DNA of 42,616 bases from a virus, in IMG/VR virus record IMGVR_UViG_3300032046_000064, positions 1 through 42,616 of that record; one strand, written 5' to 3'. Shown one piece after another: positions 26,993 to 34,388 of this stretch. Each line of letters starts with the position of its first letter. The stretch's first letter is position 1. The translations under genes were made by a program, and so were the position numbers. The notes under the pieces are model-generated. The model ran no database searches and was not told the origin of the DNA. It saw only the letters and a list, made by a program, of their open reading frames with translations.

Positions 26993-27774
26993 TACTTCCT
27001 CCTCATAATCACTATGCTCTCGTCCCTCACTACTATCTCTCCATGGCTCTCGTGTATGTTAATGAACTCTGTACCACCTGCCTCAACCTTCACCTCCTCC
27101 ACCAGCTTCCACCCTGCCGTCTCACACAGCTTTATGTTCTGCCTCACGAACCTGATTCGCCTCTGATTACTTATCCTATCCTTCAGTACAATGCACATCA
27201 GTGGGGCAGTCTCCAGCAGGTCTGTGTATACCTTCTCCATCACCTGGAAGTACATGAACTGGCTCAACTTCCCAATGTTCCAGGGGTCTTTGGAGTAGTC
27301 AGGTAGCTCTGCAAATGAGCTGGCCTCCTCAGCAGCTATCCCACTGACCTTCTTCCGCTTAATCATCTCTCCATAGGGAGGGCTGAACAGTACCAGGTCA
27401 ATCCCTGCCATAGGTAGTACCTTCCTGCAATCTGACTGTATTAGGAATATCCTGGAGGCCAGACCTGGTTCAGCTGCCACCAGATTATCCATCACATACT
27501 GCTGCATCTCATGGTACTTCTGTTCTATCTCTACCAGTATCACATTCCTGCCTGACAGTGCAGCTAACATGGATGTTCCGCAGCCTGCCATTGGGTCAAG
27601 AATCCTCTGCCCAGGCTCAGTAAGATACTCCACCAGACTCCATACCATATGGCAGTTGTACTTAGCTGGATGCTTAAACACATTCTCTGGCCAGAGCTGC
27701 CTCCTGATTTCTACGTCTCTGGGGAACTTGATGTAGCCTTCTTCTGTGTGTTCCAAGTGTTCTCCAAACATCAT
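26992..27774 (-). CDS. DNA methyltransferase (N4-cytosine or N6-adenine type)
   Basis: 260 residues. SAM-binding motif I is ILDPMAGCGTSMLAA near residues 58-72, and catalytic motif IV is LFSPPYGE near 128-135 (SPPY is commonest in N4-cytosine enzymes). No target-recognition domain of obvious type is present. The start is ATG-ATG overlapping the upstream stop. It may modify phage DNA against host restriction, and it sits in a genome that avoids CpG and seems poor in GATC. The target site cannot be read from sequence. Confidence 0.85.
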   Translation of the reverse strand: MMFGEHLEHTEEGYIKFPRDVEIRRQLWPENVFKHPAKYNCHMVWSLVEYLTEPGQRILDPMAGCGTSMLAALSGRNVILVEIEQKYHEMQQYVMDNLVAAEPGLASRIFLIQSDCRKVLPMAGIDLVLFSPPYGEMIKRKKVSGIAAEEASSFAELPDYSKDPWNIGKLSQFMYFQVMEKVYTDLLETAPLMCIVLKDRISNQRRIRFVRQNIKLCETAGWKLVEEVKVEAGGTEFINIHESHGEIVVRDESIVIMRRK

Positions 27775-27944
27775 AGTCTCCTGATAGTGTATCCCAACTT
27801 CACCATAGCAGCATCAAACGCCTGCTTCTTCTCTGACCTGATGTTCTCTAGTCTGTTCAGTATAGTATGAATGTTGAGTATGGCGATAGCTTCAGCTGTA
27901 GCTAGCTGGTTGTACTCTGCCCAAACATCTTCCTTCTCAGTCAT
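27771..27944 (-). CDS. Small helical protein between nuclease and methyltransferase
   Basis: 57 residues (MTEKEDVWAEYNQLATAEAI...), all-helical and Ala/Glu-rich. The start overlaps the ERCC4-type gene, and the stop overlaps the methyltransferase start; AAGGTAGGGG precedes it. Tight coupling on both sides argues that it is real. No domain recognised. Confidence 0.6.
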   Translation of the reverse strand: MTEKEDVWAEYNQLATAEAIAILNIHTILNRLENIRSEKKQAFDAAMVKLGYTIRRL

Positions 27945-28656
27945 CCCCTACCTTCCCTATTGCCCAAAGTAACTTCCTGGCAATCCCAGGCCCAACTCCA
28001 TCTACAATCTGTAACATACTTTCACTCTGGCTTAGCACTCCCCAGGCAGTCCCAAAGGCATCTATCAGGTCAGTGGCCCTCCTCTCCCCCAAGCTTGCTC
28101 CCTCAATTCCCATCAGTGTCTTGATGTGCCTGTTCTCCACATTGAGCTGTACCTTCCCTTTGATATACCTTCTCAGTGTAGTGTGCTCCTCCTTCTGGGA
28201 GTTCTTGTACAATGCCACCAGCAGTGTGGCTGTACCTACAATGTGTGGAGTGGAGTAGCAGGTTATCCCACACTTGTCCAGCTGGTACAACCAGTCTACA
28301 TACATGGAGTAGTTGGTGTGCAGCTCTCTCTGCACAAAGTACATCTTTCCATCCAGGCTGGGCTTCAGTACATAGCATCCCTTTGGAGATGGAGCAATAA
28401 ACCCTTCCACTATCAGCCCACACTCATCTGCTGTACCATACTGCCTCTTCAGCTGCTCCTCCACTGAGTTCAGACTTGGTAGCAGCTCGCCATTCTGCTT
28501 CCTTTCCAACTGTATGCTATGTCCATCTGCTGCATTGAACAGATAGTCTGCATAGCCACGCCTGTTCAGGTCTGACACCTCCACCTCTATTGACTGCCTC
28601 ATCAGCAGTAGCATATCATGTGGCTCGAACTCATCCTGAAGCAGTGGGAGAGGCAT
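27937..28656 (-). CDS. ERCC4-type structure-specific nuclease with C-terminal HhH domain
   Basis: 239 residues. The N-terminal part has GYADYLF, then IQLERKQNGELLPSLNSVEE and CGLIVEG, matching the XPF/Mus81 ERCC4 fold (GD-x-n-ERK-x3-D/E) with Asp-rich positions partly varied. The C-terminal 60 residues form tandem helix-hairpin-helix motifs (LMGIEGASLGERRATDLIDA, IVDGVGPGIARKLLWAI) that bind DNA backbones. It likely cuts branched or flap DNA during phage recombination-dependent replication and is cotranscribed with the Sak4-like ATPase (one-base overlap). Confidence 0.85.
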   Translation of the reverse strand: MPLPLLQDEFEPHDMLLLMRQSIEVEVSDLNRRGYADYLFNAADGHSIQLERKQNGELLPSLNSVEEQLKRQYGTADECGLIVEGFIAPSPKGCYVLKPSLDGKMYFVQRELHTNYSMYVDWLYQLDKCGITCYSTPHIVGTATLLVALYKNSQKEEHTTLRRYIKGKVQLNVENRHIKTLMGIEGASLGERRATDLIDAFGTAWGVLSQSESMLQIVDGVGPGIARKLLWAIGKVGDD

Positions 28657-29423
28657 TATACCTCTCCCTTTAGCATCTTCTGCAGATTCACAATCTTCTC
28701 ATAGGTCACATCTTGGATGATGTTCCCACACAGTTCAATCCCCAAGCCTGATGTGGTGATTACTCCCCATAACTGTTGGGAGTAATCAGGGGAGTCTATC
28801 TTCCCCTTCTCCACCTTGTAAGTATAGATAACCAGATCTACCATGTTGGGAGTCTCACCAAAGCCTGCCAGTTGCAACTTCCCAGTGGAAGCACTCTCCA
28901 TCATTCCAGATTGTGGGTTAAGCCTGGGCCTATACTCATCCCTGGAGTAGTGTGTCACTACCAGATGTTTCTTGTATCCTCTGGCAGCATTGTATATGCT
29001 CCTCATCCTGGCATTAGGCTCTCCGTATTCAATCTGGAGTATCGCCTCTCTTGGTACTTTGCCAGCAGCTACATCCCTCTCCTGCCTTTCCTGGAGAAAC
29101 CCTGACTTATCAACCTCCCAGACCTGCGTTCCAGTGTCAAGAGCTATGGTCTTTACTTCCTTGTCTTCCAGTGCCTTTAGATAATCCTTCAGGAACTTCA
29201 ACCACAGTTCCTTGGCTCCCTCCATCTTCCTGCCACCAAACTGGACTGGCAGTGTATATGGGTTGGTGGTGATACTCCTACCATTTATCAGCTTGTGTCC
29301 ATAAGTGGAGTCTGCCACCCTATCGTACCCATAGTCGAAGTCGAAGTGCACCAGTGGGTCTGGGAATGATAAGGCTAGTGCTGACTTGCCTGTCTTCTCC
29401 TCACCCCAGATGGCCAGTATCAT
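28656..29423 (-). CDS. Sak4-like RecA-fold recombination ATPase
   Basis: 255 residues from the ATG at 29423, which overlaps the upstream stop by ATGA and has GGGAGGAG nine bases before it. Walker A is GEEKTGKS (7-14), Walker B-like is TIALDTGTQVWE, and LVVTHYSRDEY is a sensor-like strand. Size and layout fit the Sak4/AAA_24 phage annealing proteins, short RecA-core single-strand annealers that act with an SSB. A nearby SSB-like gene (31914-32567) is consistent. Confidence 0.85.
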   Translation of the reverse strand: MILAIWGEEKTGKSALALSFPDPLVHFDFDYGYDRVADSTYGHKLINGRSITTNPYTLPVQFGGRKMEGAKELWLKFLKDYLKALEDKEVKTIALDTGTQVWEVDKSGFLQERQERDVAAGKVPREAILQIEYGEPNARMRSIYNAARGYKKHLVVTHYSRDEYRPRLNPQSGMMESASTGKLQLAGFGETPNMVDLVIYTYKVEKGKIDSPDYSQQLWGVITTSGLGIELCGNIIQDVTYEKIVNLQKMLKGEV

Positions 29424-29620
29424 AGCAAGTGTCTCCTCCCTGAATCTACATACAACTGATACTCTGAATGCTCCATCTTCCACATTGTAGTAACTGTTGT
29501 CCTCCACCTTGGAAACTCATCTACGAACTTCTGGCACAGCTTCCTACTGCACACTATACAGCCATCATGTGTGCCCAGGAGTATCTTGACAACTGCCTCA
29601 GCTTCAGTTTCTGTTATCAT
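29420..29620 (-). CDS. Small Cys-containing protein
   Basis: 66 residues. It has HDGCIVCSRKLCQKF (C-x2-C-x4-C), possibly a small zinc site, and a basic end. It overlaps both the Sak4-like gene (ATGA) and the upstream gene. Not recognised. Confidence 0.6.
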   Translation of the reverse strand: MITETEAEAVVKILLGTHDGCIVCSRKLCQKFVDEFPRWRTTVTTMWKMEHSEYQLYVDSGRRHLL

Positions 29621-29804
29621 CTGGAATTATCTCTATCCTTTCTATAAGGTCTTCTTTATCGGCTGTTACCACTCCGTGATATTCTCGTGTACTTCCCCCT
29701 GCTATGAGGAGGTACATTTCTGCTAGTTCACTTAGTACTTCGATTAACTCCTCCTTATCCATATCATAGACTAGCCTACCCCTCCAATACAGAAGCTTAC
29801 TCAT
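29604..29804 (-). CDS. Small acidic helical protein
   Basis: 66 residues, with AGGAG before the ATG. DMDKEELIEVLSELAEMYLL predicts an amphipathic acidic helix. The gene is packed between the holin-like gene and the Cys-containing gene. No domain recognised. Confidence 0.6.
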   Translation of the reverse strand: MSKLLYWRGRLVYDMDKEELIEVLSELAEMYLLIAGGSTREYHGVVTADKEDLIERIEIIPDDNRN

Positions 29805-29816
29805 ATTACTCCTGCT

Positions 29817-30089
29817 CTACCTTCCTCTAATGCTCTGGTTGGTGAAGTCATAAATGCCACTAGCAGCAGCCCCACCTAGTAGTCCTGTAATAGCAGCATT
29901 ACCAAGCTGTACTGCTCCAGTATGCCCAAGCACTATACTGGCTACCACCGCCAATGCTATGCCAACTGCAATACTAGCCAGTGGTATGAATCTTTCTACC
30001 AGCCACCCCTTCACTATCTGGATAATCACACCAACTACTAGGGCTGTACCCGCCACTGATAGTAAACTTGCCATATTGATTTCTTCCAT
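29817..30089 (-). CDS. Holin-like membrane protein
   Basis: 90 residues. AAGGAGGAG lies just before the ATG at 30089, preferred to an upstream in-frame ATG. Two to three hydrophobic helices are visible: LSVAGTALVVGVIIQIVKGW, LASIAVGIALAVVASIVLG and ITGLLGGAAASGIY, with a short basic tail (SIRGR). Size and topology fit a phage holin. It lies in the early operon, away from the endolysin genes, which is unusual; a non-lytic membrane role is possible. Confidence 0.65.
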   Translation of the reverse strand: MEEINMASLLSVAGTALVVGVIIQIVKGWLVERFIPLASIAVGIALAVVASIVLGHTGAVQLGNAAITGLLGGAAASGIYDFTNQSIRGR

Positions 30090-30141
30090 GTCACTCCTCC
30101 TTACTGTGCTGCACACCTAATACTAAACCTGCTGTTACTCC

Positions 30142-30576
30142 TTACCTTGACTTCCCATGTACTCGATAATACTCCCTGGGGGGTCTTGATGCGTTCTGTT
30201 CCTTCTTACATGTTAAACATACTCTGTATCCTCCGCCCCTGACGTAGATATTGTCGGGAGTTAGCTCATGGCCCTTAGGACAGAAGTCATACCTCCACCT
30301 TCCTTTGCTACTAGCATCCTGCATATTCTCCTGGTGGGTTGCCAGGAAGAGGTGTGAAGGATTCACACAGTATCCATTATCGCAGGTGTGGCAAACCTCT
30401 AAGCCTTCTGGAACAGACCCATAGTGAATCTCCCAGGATATTCTATGAGCCAGGTATCTTTTATACTGCATTATTATCCCACCATACCTTCCCCACTTCC
30501 ATCCAGTCCACAGCCAGCACCCATCAGTGATTTCTACTTTATCCCAGAATCTCTGTACTGTAATTGGCTCAATCAT
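30142..30576 (-). CDS. HNH endonuclease
   Basis: 144 residues. The motif runs [20 protein letters not shown], then [20 protein letters not shown]: the HNH_3-type ββα-metal core common in free-standing phage homing endonucleases. A C-terminal C-x2-C pair (VCLTCKK) adds a zinc site. The ATG at 30576 overlaps the Cas4-like stop by ATGA. It may be a selfish element or may assist packaging; its early-operon place favours a homing nuclease. Confidence 0.85.
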   Translation of the reverse strand: MIEPITVQRFWDKVEITDGCWLWTGWKWGRYGGIIMQYKRYLAHRISWEIHYGSVPEGLEVCHTCDNGYCVNPSHLFLATHQENMQDASSKGRWRYDFCPKGHELTPDNIYVRGGGYRVCLTCKKEQNASRPPREYYRVHGKSR

Positions 30577-31319
30577 AATGCCATACACCTGATTTCAAAT
30601 CGGCAGGACTCACACTCCCACTCCTTACACCATAACTTAGGCTCTGGTGGACTGTGTCTCCTTTCTAGGCAATCCGTCAGTATTGCCTTCCTAACTAGCG
30701 TTGTGGCCCAGAACTCCTGCAACTCCTCAGTAGTGAACTCCACCCTCCAACCTTTAAGCAGTGGAAACGGTGGACTGTAGCTCCCCATCATGTGTAAGAT
30801 AAGCAGGTCATACATTGTCCCTCCAAGGGAGACAAAACCAGGTGGCAGACGAATAGAACCTATATTGGCAACTGGCCCCTCAAAAGTACCAATGTGTAGC
30901 TTCTGGTTGGCATAGCAGTACCCCATCATCTGTTCCACCCAAGTTTCACTGAATGGAGATGGCTCATACTCCTTGCTATTTGGATTCTTCCTCCTGCTGC
31001 TCTGCCTAGTGGTCTTTAGCTCTGCCATCACTCCCCCAAGGGAGATGAAGTCTGGTGACATATAAATCCCATCCACACACAGTACCTCTGCATCCTGCTC
31101 CCTGGGAACTAACACCTGCTGCAATCCCCAACCCAGTGAGAACAACAGTACCTCTTCATCAGTGGGCGGCAGTGGGTCAACCTTATCCCAATAACTTCTA
31201 GTCAGGCAGTATATCAGGTCAGTTAGGTGGATACCTTCATGCCTGTTGGTGTCAATGTAGAGCTTCTTCAGGTGCTCTAGTGTCTCCCTAATCAGTTGGT
31301 CATTTGGAGTTCGTATCAT
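30573..31319 (-). CDS. Cas4-like PD-(D/E)XK exonuclease with Fe-S cluster motif
   Basis: 248 residues. A lone Cys near the N-terminus ([13 protein letters not shown]), the nuclease core [18 protein letters not shown] (Asp, Glu-x-Lys) and a C-terminal cluster [16 protein letters not shown] give the four-Cys pattern of the Cas4/AddB nuclease family. Phage Cas4-like proteins probably resect DNA ends for recombination and need not relate to CRISPR adaptation. AAGGAGAAGGAG precedes the ATG; upstream lies the leader hairpin shared with the next gene. Confidence 0.85.
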   Translation of the reverse strand: MIRTPNDQLIRETLEHLKKLYIDTNRHEGIHLTDLIYCLTRSYWDKVDPLPPTDEEVLLFSLGWGLQQVLVPREQDAEVLCVDGIYMSPDFISLGGVMAELKTTRQSSRRKNPNSKEYEPSPFSETWVEQMMGYCYANQKLHIGTFEGPVANIGSIRLPPGFVSLGGTMYDLLILHMMGSYSPPFPLLKGWRVEFTTEELQEFWATTLVRKAILTDCLERRHSPPEPKLWCKEWECESCRFEIRCMAL

Positions 31320-31340
31320 TCTCCTTCTCCTTTCTTTGGA

Positions 31341-31357
31341 GCCCCGCCTGGGGAGCT
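31341..31357 (-). promoter_or_regulatory. Leader hairpin, copy A (before Cas4-like gene)
   Basis: On the minus strand AGCTCCCCAGGCGGGGC forms a CCCC/GGGG stem with AGGC loop about 20 bases before the Cas4-like start. It is identical over 17 bases to copy B (31663-31679). A second small stem, CTCC with GGAG, would include the ribosome site, so it may tune translation. Confidence 0.6.
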
Positions 31358-31378
31358 ATGTCCATGCCTCAGCCTCGG

Positions 31379-31645
31379 CTACTTTTTTGCATTGGCTTCC
31401 ATTTGGGTTTTGTGCCACTGTATATGGTCTCGGATTTTTCGCAGCGTAGCCTCCCTATCGAAGCTAACAAAAGGTAGGTCAACTCCACAATAGCGACACT
31501 TACCGCAGTCGCATGAAGGGCAAATGTCTACCCCTCCCATTGACGCCGCTTTAACAGGTTCGCCACAGATAGTGCATGGGGCAGTTTCATCGTACTCAAC
31601 ATCAACTGTCCCTCCACCCACTAGCCGATAAGTTGCTGTTTTCAT
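31379..31645 (-). CDS. Zinc-ribbon protein inserted between duplicated leaders
   Basis: 88 residues. Cys pattern: PCTICGEP, then ICPSCDCGKCRYCG, i.e. at least three C-x2-C knuckles able to bind one or two zinc ions. The C-terminus is helical and basic. It has its own copy of the leader hairpin plus AGGAGAA upstream. CpG is more frequent than in flanking genes, hinting at separate origin. No enzymatic motif; a DNA- or RNA-binding role is plausible. Confidence 0.7.
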   Translation of the reverse strand: MKTATYRLVGGGTVDVEYDETAPCTICGEPVKAASMGGVDICPSCDCGKCRYCGVDLPFVSFDREATLRKIRDHIQWHKTQMEANAKK

Positions 31646-31662
31646 TATTCTCCTTTTGGGTT

Positions 31663-31679
31663 GCCCCGCCTGGGGAGCT
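31663..31679 (-). promoter_or_regulatory. Leader hairpin, copy B (before zinc-ribbon gene)
   Basis: The same 17 bases as copy A, followed by AACCCAAAAGGAGAATA and the ATG at 31645. Here the CCCC can alternatively pair with GGGGAG at 31735-31740, forming the outer stem of a tRNA-like fold. The two pairings exclude each other. Confidence 0.6.
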
Positions 31680-31740
31680 TATCGGGATCGAACCGCCCTT
31701 CACTCTTCGAGTGCGTCACTCCAGTCAACTATCACTCCCC
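31671..31740 (-). ncRNA. tRNA-like leader RNA (degenerate)
   Basis: On the minus strand the segment begins GGGGAGT and ends GCTCCCC-A, giving a 6-7 bp acceptor-like stem with A in the discriminator place. Near the 3' side GGCGGTTCGATCCCGAT mimics a T-arm and loop. A central CACTC-GAA-GAGTG forms a hairpin. However, two extra bases separate the T-arm and acceptor, the D-arm is not convincing and the anticodon stem is irregular. I regard it as a tRNA mimic, decayed tRNA or structured leader, not a functional tRNA. The rest of 31680-31913 holds only one doubtful small ORF. Confidence 0.45.
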
Positions 31741-31803
31741 AGGTTTGGCACTGTGGCTGGCTATCCTCTGGCCACTACCAGAAGAAGAGCCTACTCACTC
31801 TTA

Positions 31804-31908
31804 TCACCAGCCCTCAATCCTGTGGTTAGTAGCCGAATACATTGCTACTGATGTCTGCCCCACCGTTACCAGTGTATTTCTTATTTCCCTATTCAGGAGG
31901 GCAGCCAC
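31804..31908 (-). CDS. Doubtful 34-residue ORF
   Basis: GTG start with AAGGA nine bases upstream, just after the SSB-like gene. The peptide (VAALLNREIRNTLVTVGQTS...) has no recognisable feature. Reported because it is the only candidate in this 268-base gap. Confidence 0.25.
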   Translation of the reverse strand: MAALLNREIRNTLVTVGQTSVAMYSATNHRIEGW

Positions 31909-31913
31909 AACTG

Positions 31914-32567
31914 TTAATCCTTCAGTACATGGTGGACTTTATCTGAGTCCACTGTCACCACCATCAGCTCTATCTGGCTGGATACAAAAGTCCCAGCCAT
32001 GACATCCTGAGCAATAGGTGAGGTTCTAACCAGTGGGTCTTTCAGCACTTCCTGGTTGAACTGGGCCAAAGTCTTCCCATCCAGGATTTCTAGTGCCCTG
32101 GCCCCTGGAGACTGCTTCACTGCAGTTCCTGTACCTTCTATTCCAACAACTTCCCAGGCCAGTTGTGGGACTGCTTTCTGCGCCCTCCCATCATACAGGT
32201 CGTAGGTAGCCATCTTCATGTGCAGTCTCATACCTACTGCATCTCTGATGTCCTGGTCATCCTTGAGCAGTTTGGTGGCGGAGTCCCCCAGAATAGTCCA
32301 CCTGGATGTGCGCCTTCTGCTATATGGAAAATCCAGTGTGGCTATGGGGAAGTCGTAAGGCTCAGCTGCTTCTATGACCTGTACATCTGTGAAGTCCAGG
32401 ACAACATACAGCCCAGTTCCACCATCCCTGAAGGTTCTTGTCTCAGTCCTATACTTCTCGAACGTACCCTTGAAGTCCCTCAGTGGATTCCTGGGTACTG
32501 GTGTCTCGAAGTTCCTGAAGCTAACCAGAGCATCCTGGTCTTCGGTACTGATTGGTTCTGATACCAT
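31914..32567 (-). CDS. Possible ssDNA-binding (SSB-like) protein
   Basis: 217 residues, beta-rich in the first 130. TGLYVVLDFTDVQVIEAAEP, then DFPYSRRRTSRWTILGDSAT suggests an OB-like barrel, with a later helical part (ARALEILDGKTLAQFNQEVL). AAGGAGAAG precedes the ATG; it is four bases from the AbrB gene stop. Phages with Sak4-like recombinases usually encode an SSB in the same cluster, which motivates the suggestion. No decisive motif was found. Confidence 0.45.
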   Translation of the reverse strand: MVSEPISTEDQDALVSFRNFETPVPRNPLRDFKGTFEKYRTETRTFRDGGTGLYVVLDFTDVQVIEAAEPYDFPIATLDFPYSRRRTSRWTILGDSATKLLKDDQDIRDAVGMRLHMKMATYDLYDGRAQKAVPQLAWEVVGIEGTGTAVKQSPGARALEILDGKTLAQFNQEVLKDPLVRTSPIAQDVMAGTFVSSQIELMVVTVDSDKVHHVLKD

Positions 32568-32570
32568 TAG

Positions 32571-32753
32571 TTACTTCTCCTTCGTAATCGTAATCTTCAT
32601 CTCCCCATTACTATCATCTGTGGAGACCATTACCCTGTCTCCTGGCTTCAAGCCCACTTCATTCACTACCTCCTTTGGTATAGTTATCTGTATAGTAGAG
32701 CTACTGGCTCCATGACCGCTAGTTTGTCTGCCCACCTTCACAATGCCCCTCAT
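32571..32753 (-). CDS. AbrB/SpoVT-type DNA-binding regulator
   Basis: 60 residues. The swapped-hairpin beta-barrel signature is plain: SSSTIQITIPKEVVNEVGLK, then PGDRVMVSTDDS and KITITKEK. The ATG at 32753 with AGGAGG upstream is used, since the longer reading would start before the promoter -10. It is the first gene of its own transcript and may regulate early or middle transcription. AbrB-type proteins prefer AT-rich DNA, so the nearby 34-bp motif is a candidate target. An antitoxin role is unlikely because no toxin lies adjacent. Confidence 0.88.
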   Translation of the reverse strand: MRGIVKVGRQTSGHGASSSTIQITIPKEVVNEVGLKPGDRVMVSTDDSNGEMKITITKEK

Positions 32754-32786
32754 ACTGCCTCCTAGTGTACATATCCGTACACCATT

Positions 32787-32815
32787 ATTATACCATAGAA
32801 GGTGTTGTGTGTCAA
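32787..32815 (-). promoter_or_regulatory. Consensus sigma-70 promoter for the AbrB operon
   Basis: On the minus strand TTGACA (32810-32815), 17-bp spacer and TATAAT (32787-32792), with TGG just before the -10. This is a perfect consensus with extended -10. It would start transcription about 30 bases before the AbrB gene and run toward the SSB, Cas4, Sak4 and polymerase genes. Confidence 0.9.
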
Positions 32816-32836
32816 TGGCAGGCACCACCACAGCTT

Positions 32837-32870
32837 GATATATTTCCGATAGCTATAACATTATTTATAA
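32837..32870 (+). promoter_or_regulatory. 34-bp AT-rich repeated motif, copy 2
   Basis: Reads GATATATTTCCGAT then AGCTATAACATTAT then TTATAA. It lies 21 bases upstream of the AbrB promoter -35 (leftward) and overlaps the last codons of the RepA-like gene. It matches copy 1 at 30 of 34 bases. Confidence 0.7.
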
Positions 32871-33638
32871 TAATCCATGTATATCCATACCTCCTTCTAT
32901 CTGCTTCCATTCCAGAGTGTCCTTGTTCATTACTGCATATACATCTGGTACTATGTCTTCAGCGTGGCGCATATCTGTAAACTGCAGCCTGACTCTGGAC
33001 AGTAGTGTGTCTGCCTCTACCTTGATGATAGTATCAGCCCAGTTGAGCAGATATGCAGAACCGTGCATGGACTGGCTACCTCTGTCAAAGATACCCTGGG
33101 AGGTGATGATGTCCTTCGTCTCATGGTGAATGATAATCAGAGTCAGGTGGTACTTATCCTTTATCCTGTCCACTTCATCAGTGAACTTGGTGATGTCCTG
33201 GGACTCCTCTACCTTCCCAGTCATTACCTTGTACAGTGGGTCAATGACCAGGACATCTGGCTTGAATGCCTGGATAGCAATTTCCAGGTGGTTCATACTG
33301 TTGCCCCTATCCAGTTTCATATATGGCTCATTACTGAAGTAGATGTTCTCTGGGTAGCAGTTATTCCCTGCACAATACTTGGTCATACGATTCTGAAATA
33401 GGAACTCTGGAATCTCTACCTGACAGTGGAGTACGCTTCGTCTAGCAACTTGGTGTCCAAACCAAGGTCTGCCACTGGCGATACTCATACTGGTATGTAT
33501 TGCCAGCATGGATTTGTAACTTTTGTATCTGCCATAAACCAGCATACGAGTTCCTGAGTACAGTATGCCATCACCTATGACACTGGGAATGGAGGGGAGC
33601 TCCTTACTGAGCAGTTGCTTCAGTGTTAGTATCTCCAT
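32865..33638 (-). CDS. RepA/DnaB-like AAA_25 ATPase
   Basis: 257 residues. The P-loop is VYGRYKSYKSMLA, where the usual Gly before Lys-Ser is Tyr (GRYKSYKS), as in some RepA-like AAA_25 proteins. Walker B is PDVLVIDPLY, and LTLIIIHHETKD is the sensor strand. The RecA-type core with no primase part suggests a hexameric replicative helicase or loader. It overlaps the HTH gene at its start (35 bases) and precedes the AbrB promoter region. Confidence 0.8.
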   Translation of the reverse strand: MEILTLKQLLSKELPSIPSVIGDGILYSGTRMLVYGRYKSYKSMLAIHTSMSIASGRPWFGHQVARRSVLHCQVEIPEFLFQNRMTKYCAGNNCYPENIYFSNEPYMKLDRGNSMNHLEIAIQAFKPDVLVIDPLYKVMTGKVEESQDITKFTDEVDRIKDKYHLTLIIIHHETKDIITSQGIFDRGSQSMHGSAYLLNWADTIIKVEADTLLSRVRLQFTDMRHAEDIVPDVYAVMNKDTLEWKQIEGGMDIHGLL

Positions 33639-34050
33639 CTCTGGTCATAATCTCCTTCTCCTTCAAACTAACTAAGTCCCACTGCTCCAGGTCCACCAGT
33701 ATCACGCAGATACCAATGAGACAGGCTGGTCTGGCGGTGGTACAGATAGTGCAGTCAGGTAGGTTATCCCTAGTGTACCTTAGCTTCAGTCTCTTAATCC
33801 ATCTGCTAACAGTGGACTTATCTATATCTAACAGTTCACCTACCCTAGCCTCACTGTCACTTAGCAGTAACCTCTCAACTGACTTACCATGTACTACCTC
33901 CAGGTACTTCATGTGTGGAGTCTTCAGGTGCTCCTTAGTAGTGAGTGTTCTGGTGGCTGTTAGTACGCTGTGCTTCCCAGGGGGCTTAGAGACCATCACT
34001 CCATGATTTGAGAGTACCTGTTTGCGGAGTTTACCTATTCCTCTTACCAA
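33604..34050 (-). CDS. HTH DNA-binding protein (possible replication initiator or regulator)
   Basis: 148 residues from a TTG with AGGAGG eight bases upstream. Residues about 64-93 form a clear helix-turn-helix: SDSEARVGELLDIDKSTVSR then WIKRLKLRY, like the homeodomain-like HTH of resolvases and replication proteins. It is followed by a Cys-rich stretch (CTICTTARPACLIGICV). Its overlap with the RepA-like ATPase gene suggests a joint role in replication initiation. A transcription factor is the alternative. Confidence 0.7.
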   Translation of the reverse strand: MVRGIGKLRKQVLSNHGVMVSKPPGKHSVLTATRTLTTKEHLKTPHMKYLEVVHGKSVERLLLSDSEARVGELLDIDKSTVSRWIKRLKLRYTRDNLPDCTICTTARPACLIGICVILVDLEQWDLVSLKEKEIMTRDGDTNTEATAQ

Positions 34051-34055
34051 GCTAC

Positions 34056-34175
34056 CTACCTCCTATCCAAGTCCCAGTCAATTAGTACCATTATAGCTAC
34101 CAGTACACCTATCACTGGCGCGAATACTATACATAGGGAGGCTACTACTATTCTGGCTAGATAATCCTTCCACAT
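34056..34175 (-). CDS. 39-residue single-helix membrane protein
   Basis: MWKDYLARIVVASLCIVFAP continues into VIGVLVAIMVLIDWDLDRR. One long hydrophobic helix, basic before and acidic after. It lies between the HTH gene and a Cys-rich gene, its stop six bases from the TTG start of the HTH gene. The ribosome site GTGGTGG is moderate. Function unknown. Confidence 0.6.
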   Translation of the reverse strand: MWKDYLARIVVASLCIVFAPVIGVLVAIMVLIDWDLDRR

Positions 34176-34182
34176 ACCACCA

Positions 34183-34386
34183 CTATTTTTTATCATGCTT
34201 CTTCCTCCCAAATAACAACTGGTTGTTTATTACCACATCTCTGGTGGTGAAGTACTGCGGGCAGGTCGTGAATACTACTCCTGTTCGTCTGCTCCCACAT
34301 TGTTCTCTGGCACAGTCATCACATAGGCTTGGTTTTGGCATAAAGCTACTCCTTAGATACTGACTATACAGATTGGCAGCATACAT
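34183..34386 (-). CDS. Small Cys-rich protein
   Basis: 67 residues. LCDDCAREQCGSRRTG then TTCPQYF is a four-Cys arrangement that could hold one zinc ion. The lysine-rich end (GRKKHDKK) suggests nucleic-acid contact. AGGGAG precedes the ATG. Confidence 0.65.
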   Translation of the reverse strand: MYAANLYSQYLRSSFMPKPSLCDDCAREQCGSRRTGVVFTTCPQYFTTRDVVINNQLLFGRKKHDKK

Positions 34387-34388
34387 TG

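Noticed and set aside
30573-31319. CRISPR system suggested by the Cas4-like gene
   Set aside because: No repeat-spacer array or other cas gene is present; phage Cas4-like nucleases commonly stand alone.
31671-31740. Functional tRNA on the minus strand
   Set aside because: T-arm and acceptor resemble a tRNA, but two extra bases separate them, the D-arm is poor and the anticodon stem is irregular.
31576-32002. Plus-strand frames in the gap near the tRNA-like leader
   Set aside because: They run through leader structure and antisense to the SSB-like gene, without ribosome sites.
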